The notes under the pieces were generated by a model that saw nothing but the letters and a program-made list of their open reading frames with translations, ran no database searches and had not been told where the DNA came from. A program made the position numbers and the translations under genes. 64,000 nt of DNA from Hyphomicrobiales bacterium. Its GTDB lineage: Bacteria > Pseudomonadota > Alphaproteobacteria > Rhizobiales > Rhizobiaceae. Positions 56,401 through 62,400 of this stretch are shown here, piece by piece; positions within the stretch are counted from its first letter, which is position 1, and the number at the start of each line of letters is the position of its first letter. Location of the stretch: contig UCJD01000004.1 in the NCBI GenBank assembly GCA_900472605.1, positions 1 through 64,000 on the forward strand. The letters are read 5' to 3'.

Positions 56401-59400
56401 ATGTCCGTGGCAACGATAGCGACGTGGATGGTGACGCGCTCACCGTGACCGCGATCAATGGGACCGCGATTTCGGCCGGCGGTTCGGTGACCGTCACCGG
56501 TGGCAGCGTGCGGCTCAATGCGAACGGGACGCTCACCTTCACGCCGTTAGCCAACTATAACGGCAACCCAAGCTTCACCTACACCATATCCGACGGCAAT
56601 AGCGGCACCGCGACTGCCGCCGTCAATGGGACCGTCACCCCGGTGAACGACGCGCCGGTCGCTTCCGATGTCACTGTCTCGGTCGATGAAGATGGGATGA
56701 TCTCAAGCACGCTGCCTGGAGCAACCGACGTGGACGGCGACGCGGTCACCTATGCCGCGGGCAGCACCACGCCTGCTCATGGCAGCGTTGTCGTCAATCC
56801 AAACGGCACCTACAGCTACACGCCATCCGCCAATTTCAACGGCACCGACCAGTTCACTTATGTCGTCAGCGACGGCAAGGGCGGCAGCAACGAGTATACG
56901 GTCACGGTCAATGTCGCGAGCGTCAACGATGTGCCGGTCGGCACTCCGCTTCCGGCACGGTCGGGCGCCGATGGCGCAGCCGTCACCTTCGATGTTTCCG
57001 GCTTCTTCGCAGACGCCGACAACGACACGCTGACCTATTCCGCAAGCGGCCTTCCGGTCGGCCTGTCGATCAACGCGGCCGGCGTGGTGACGGGAACGAT
57101 CGATCGCCAGGCGAGCGTCGGCGGACCATCGGGCAATGGCGTCTACACGGTGACCATCAGCGTCAATGATGGTCATGGCGGCACGGCCAGCCAGAGCTTC
57201 TCCTTCTCGGTCAGCAACCCCCCACCGATTGCCGTCAACGATGCGGTGACCGCGACCGAGGACACGCCGCTCACCTTCAACGTGCTCGATGGTTCTGCGA
57301 GCGGCGGCGTGCCGGATAGCGATCCTGACGGAGATCCGCTGACGGTCACGGCGGCCAGCGCCGCCAACGGCACGGTGGCGCTCGGCTCCGGCGGCCAGAT
57401 CACCTATCAGCCGAATGCCAACTTCAACGGCACCGATACGATCACCTATACGATTTCCGACGGAAACGGCGGGACAGCGACCGCGACGGTCACCGTTACC
57501 GTGCTCGCCGTCAACGACGCCCCCGTCGGCCAGCCGATCACTGACCGTACGAGGAACGACGGCGACACCGACAGCCTCGATCTCTCGGCCTTCTTTTCGG
57601 ATGCGGACGGCGATCCGCTGACCTACGCCGCAAGCGGTCTACCCGCCGGGCTGACCATCGATCCAGCCACGGGCCTGGTCTCCGGTCGCATTGCGCCGGA
57701 AGCCTCGGGTCCGACCGGCGAGGCTATCTATACGGTCACGGTGACGGCGGCCGATGGCAAGGGCGGCACGACAGCGGTCACCTTCCACTACACCATTCTC
57801 AACCTGCCGCCGATCGCGCGCGACGACTTCGCGACCACCAACGAGGACACTTCCGTCGATATTGACGTACTCGCCAACGACGGCGATCCGGATGGCGACA
57901 ATGACGAGGTCATCCGCGTCAACAATGTGGTGCTGCAGCTGAACGGCCCGTCCGTGGCGACGACGAACGGCACGGTTCAACTGGTCGATGGTCCGACCGC
58001 TCGGCCGGTGCTGCGTTTCACGCCGAACGCCAACTATAACGGCCAGGAAAGCTTCAGCTACTCGATCGACGACGGCAATGGTGGCGTCGATACCGCGACG
58101 GTGACGATAACAATCGTCCCGCAGAACGACGCGCCTGAGGGGACCAACCCCATACCGGATCGCGTGCGGGCCGATGGGCAGCAGCTTATCTATCGTGTCT
58201 CGGATTTCTTCGACGATCCTGACGGCGATACGCTGAACTACACGATCACCGGGCTACCTGCCGGATTGAGCTTCGACCAGGCAACCGGCCTCATCTTCGG
58301 CACGATCGATCATAACGCCAGCCAGGGCGGCGCCTCGGGCGTCTACCAGATCACGGTAACGGCGCATGACGGGCCGAACGGCACAGGCGCGTCCACATCC
58401 CAGAGCTTCGAGCTCCTGGTGACCAATCCGGGTCCGACGGCCGTCAACGACAATCTTGCTATCAATGAGGACCAATCCGCGACGTTCAACGTCATCACCG
58501 GCGCGGGAACCGCGAGCGGTATCGCCGGAGCGGACATCGATCCGGATGGCGATACGTTGAGCCTGATCGCCGCCTCGGCCGGCCACGGATCGCTGACCTT
58601 TGCCGCGGACGGATCGATCACCTATGTCCCGGCCGCCGATTTCAACGGCACTGACACGATCATCTACACGATCTCCGACGGCCAGGGCGGCGTCTCGACG
58701 GCAACGGTCACGATATCAATCAATGCCGTCAACGACGTTCCGGATGTCAGCGGCCCGCTTCCGGCCCAGATGGACAGCGATGGCCAGACCGTGTCCTTCA
58801 ACGCCGGTATCTATTTCTCAGATCGTGACGGCGATACGCTGAGTTTTGCTGCGACCGATCTCCCGCCGAACTTGCAGATCGATACCGCGACCGGTGTGAT
58901 CTCGGGTTCGCTTCCGAACAACGCGTCGCGCCCCGAACCCTATGTCGCGACGATCACCGTATCGGATGGGCAGGGCGGCACGATTTCGCGCACGATTACC
59001 TGGATCATCAGCAACTTCCCGCCCAAGGCGTTCAGCGATTTTCTGTCGGTCGGGCAAAACGCCGGCGGCAGTGGCAACGCGCTTCTCAATGACACGGATC
59101 CCGACGGCGACACCTTGACCATCGACCGGATCAACGGTGAGGCGGCCAGCGTCGGCCAGCCGGTCGTGGGTTCGAATGGCGGAACCTTCACGGTCAGCGC
59201 CACCGGTGGCTACACTTTCAACCCGGGCACCGATTTCGCCGACCTGCGCGCCGGCGAGACCCGCACCACGTCGGTCACCTATCGCGTGACGGATGCCGAT
59301 GGCGAAAGCGATACGGCGACAATCACCGTGACGGTCACCGGCGTGAACGACAATCCGACGGCAACGCCCATTCCAGCGGTGACGCTCGCCGATGGCCAGT

Positions 59401-62400
59401 CGCTGAATGGGAAGCCGATCGACGTCAGCGATTTCTTCAGCGACGTGGACAAGGATACGTTGACCTTTACCGCATCCGGCCTCCCATCCGGCCTGTCGAT
59501 GGACGCGAACGGGGTGATAACAGGCAAGATCGCGGCCGACGCGTCATCGGGCGGCCCGACCTATACGGTGGCAGTGGTGGCAAGCGACGGCCAGGGCGGC
59601 ACGCTGAGTACGACCTTCAACCTCACCGTCATCAATCCGGCTCCGACCGCCGTCAACGATACGGCGACCACAACCGAGGACGTCCCGCTCCTCAACATCG
59701 ATGTGCTTGGAAATGATACCGACCCTGACGGCGACGTGCTGTCGATCGATCCTGATTTCCCGCCGCAGGCTGGCCACGGCACGGTGACCGTCAACAGCGA
59801 CGGAACGCTGAACTATACGCCTGCAAAAGATTTCAACGGCATCGACACGGTCGTCTATCGTGTCACCGACGGTCAGGGGGGCTTGAGCACCGGGGTGCTG
59901 ACGATCACGGTCGGCGCCCAGAATGACGCGCCCATCGAGACCCCGATCGCCGACATGGAGCGCAATGACGGCGACACTGTCAGTTTCGACATTTCGAGCT
60001 ATTTCGCCGATCCCGAGGGCGGCGTGCTCACTTTCGACGTCCAGGGCCTGCCGCCAGGCCTGACCTTCGACCCGGTGACCGGGATCATCAGCGGCCGGAT
60101 CAGCGCCGATGCATCCGGGCCGATGGGTCTGTCCAACTACCTGGTCAAGGTCATCGCAACCGATGATGGCGGCCTCACCGCCGAATCCGATTTCACCTAT
60201 GTCATCCGCAACATCGCCCCCGACGCGATGAACGACACGGCGAGAACACTCGAAGACCAGCCTGTCGATATCGACGTGCTCGCCAATGATGTCGATACAG
60301 ACGGTGATGCCAGGAGCATCGTTCTCGTCAACGGCGTCAACCTCAGCGTCGATGGCGCGGCCGTCCAGACGTCGAACGGCTCGGTGCAGCTCGTGCTCGT
60401 CAACGGCGCGCAGGTATTGCGCTTCACGCCCGCCGCCAACTACGCCGGTACCGCCTCCTTTACGTACACGATCAGCGACGGCAATGGCGGCAGCGACACA
60501 GCGACGGTGACGGTCACGGTCGATCCCGTCAATGATGCGCCCGTGGCGACCCCGATCCCCGATCGCGCGCAGGCGGATGGTTCCGCCGTCAGCTTCGATG
60601 TCAGGGGCTTCTTCAGCGACGTCGATGGCGACACGCTGGCGATCGCGGTCAATGGCCTGCCCCCCGGCCTCGGCTTCGACCCAACCACAGGTCTCATCAG
60701 TGGTACGCTGGACGCCAATGCATCGGCGGGCAGCCCTTACACTGTCGTCGTCTCCGCCAATGACGGCCATGGCGGCCAGGTCTCGGCGCAGTTCGTCTTC
60801 TCCGTCAGCAACCCGGCACCGATCGCCGCCAATGATGCGGTCAATACCAATGAAGATACCGCCGTCACCTTCAACCCGATCACCGGCATCGGCACGGTCG
60901 GCGGTGGCGTAGATGTCGATCCTGATGGTGATCCGCTGACGATCGTGGCGATCGACGGCCAGCCGATTGCCACGAATGGAACGGTCGCCGTTGCGGGCGG
61001 CATCATCCGCCTCAATGGCAATGGATCGCTGACCTTCACGCCGACGGCCGATTTCAACGGCACCGTGCCGCTGACCTATCGCATCAGCGACGGCAATGGC
61101 GGTTTTTCGGAAGCATCGGTCGTCATCACCGTCGCGGCTGTGAACGATGTCGGTGTCGTCGATCTCAATGGCGCTGGCGCTGGCGTCGATATCGCCGTTT
61201 CGTTCAATGAGGGCGATGCGCCGGTCGCCATCGCCAGCGGCGATGCATCGGTGTTCGATGTCGAGAACGGCATTACGTCTCTGAACGTCGCGCTTGGCGG
61301 CTTCGCCAATACAGGCTCCGAAATCATTCACCTGAACGGCTCGGTCGATGTCGTCTACGGTACGGCGAGCAGCGGCACGATCATCTTCGGCGGCACGACC
61401 TTCCGCTTCAGCTATGACGGCGCCAATGCGCTCGCCATCACCAATGCGGCCGGTGGCGCGATGGACAACGCGGCGACCAGCGTCCTGCTGCGCGCCATTC
61501 AATATGAAAACAGAAGCGACAACCCGACCACGGGTGACCGCACCGTCTCGATCACGGTGACCGACGATGGCGGCGCGACTTCGGCGGCCGCGGTCGCAAC
61601 GATCTCGATCGGTGCCGTCAACGACGCGCCTGTCGCCCTCGATGACGCGGCAACCACGGATGAAGACACCGCGATCGTCGGTGCTGTGCCCGGCGTGCTG
61701 GGTAACGATACCGATGCCGATGGCGATGTGCTCGTCGTCTCGGGCGTCGGCAGCGGTGCGCCAGGCGTCCCGGTGGCCGGCTCGGCGGGCGGCAGCTTCG
61801 TAATCAACGCCGATGGCAGCTACCGCTTCGACCCCGGCGCCGATTTCCAGGGCCTCAAGGCCGGCGAAACGCGGGTTACCTCGGTCACCTACGCTGTTTC
61901 GGACGGCCATGGCGGCACGGCGAACGCGACGCTGTCGGTTACCGTCGTCGGCGTTAACGATGCGCCGATCGGGCAGGCTGGCAGCATCCAGACCGCCGAG
62001 GATACGGTTGCGACCGGCTTCCTGCCCACCGCAAACGACCCCGATGGCGATGCGCTGACCTATGCCATCGCTACGCCCCCCGCCAATGGCGTGGTCACGA
62101 TCAGCGCCGACGGCAGCTACCGCTACACGCCACCAGCCAATTTCAACGGCAACGACAGTTTCACCTATAGCGTTTCCGATGGTCGCTCGACGGTCACCTA
62201 CACCATCGCCGTCACCGTGACACCGGTAGACGACGCGCCCGTGGGTACGCCGATCGTCAACCAGGCCTATTCGGACGCGCAGACCATCAGCCTCGACGTT
62301 TCCGGCAACTTCAGCGACATCGATACGCCGAGCCTGACCTTCACCGCGACGGGCCTGCCGACAGGTCTGTCGATCTCGTCGCAGGGCATCATCACCGGAA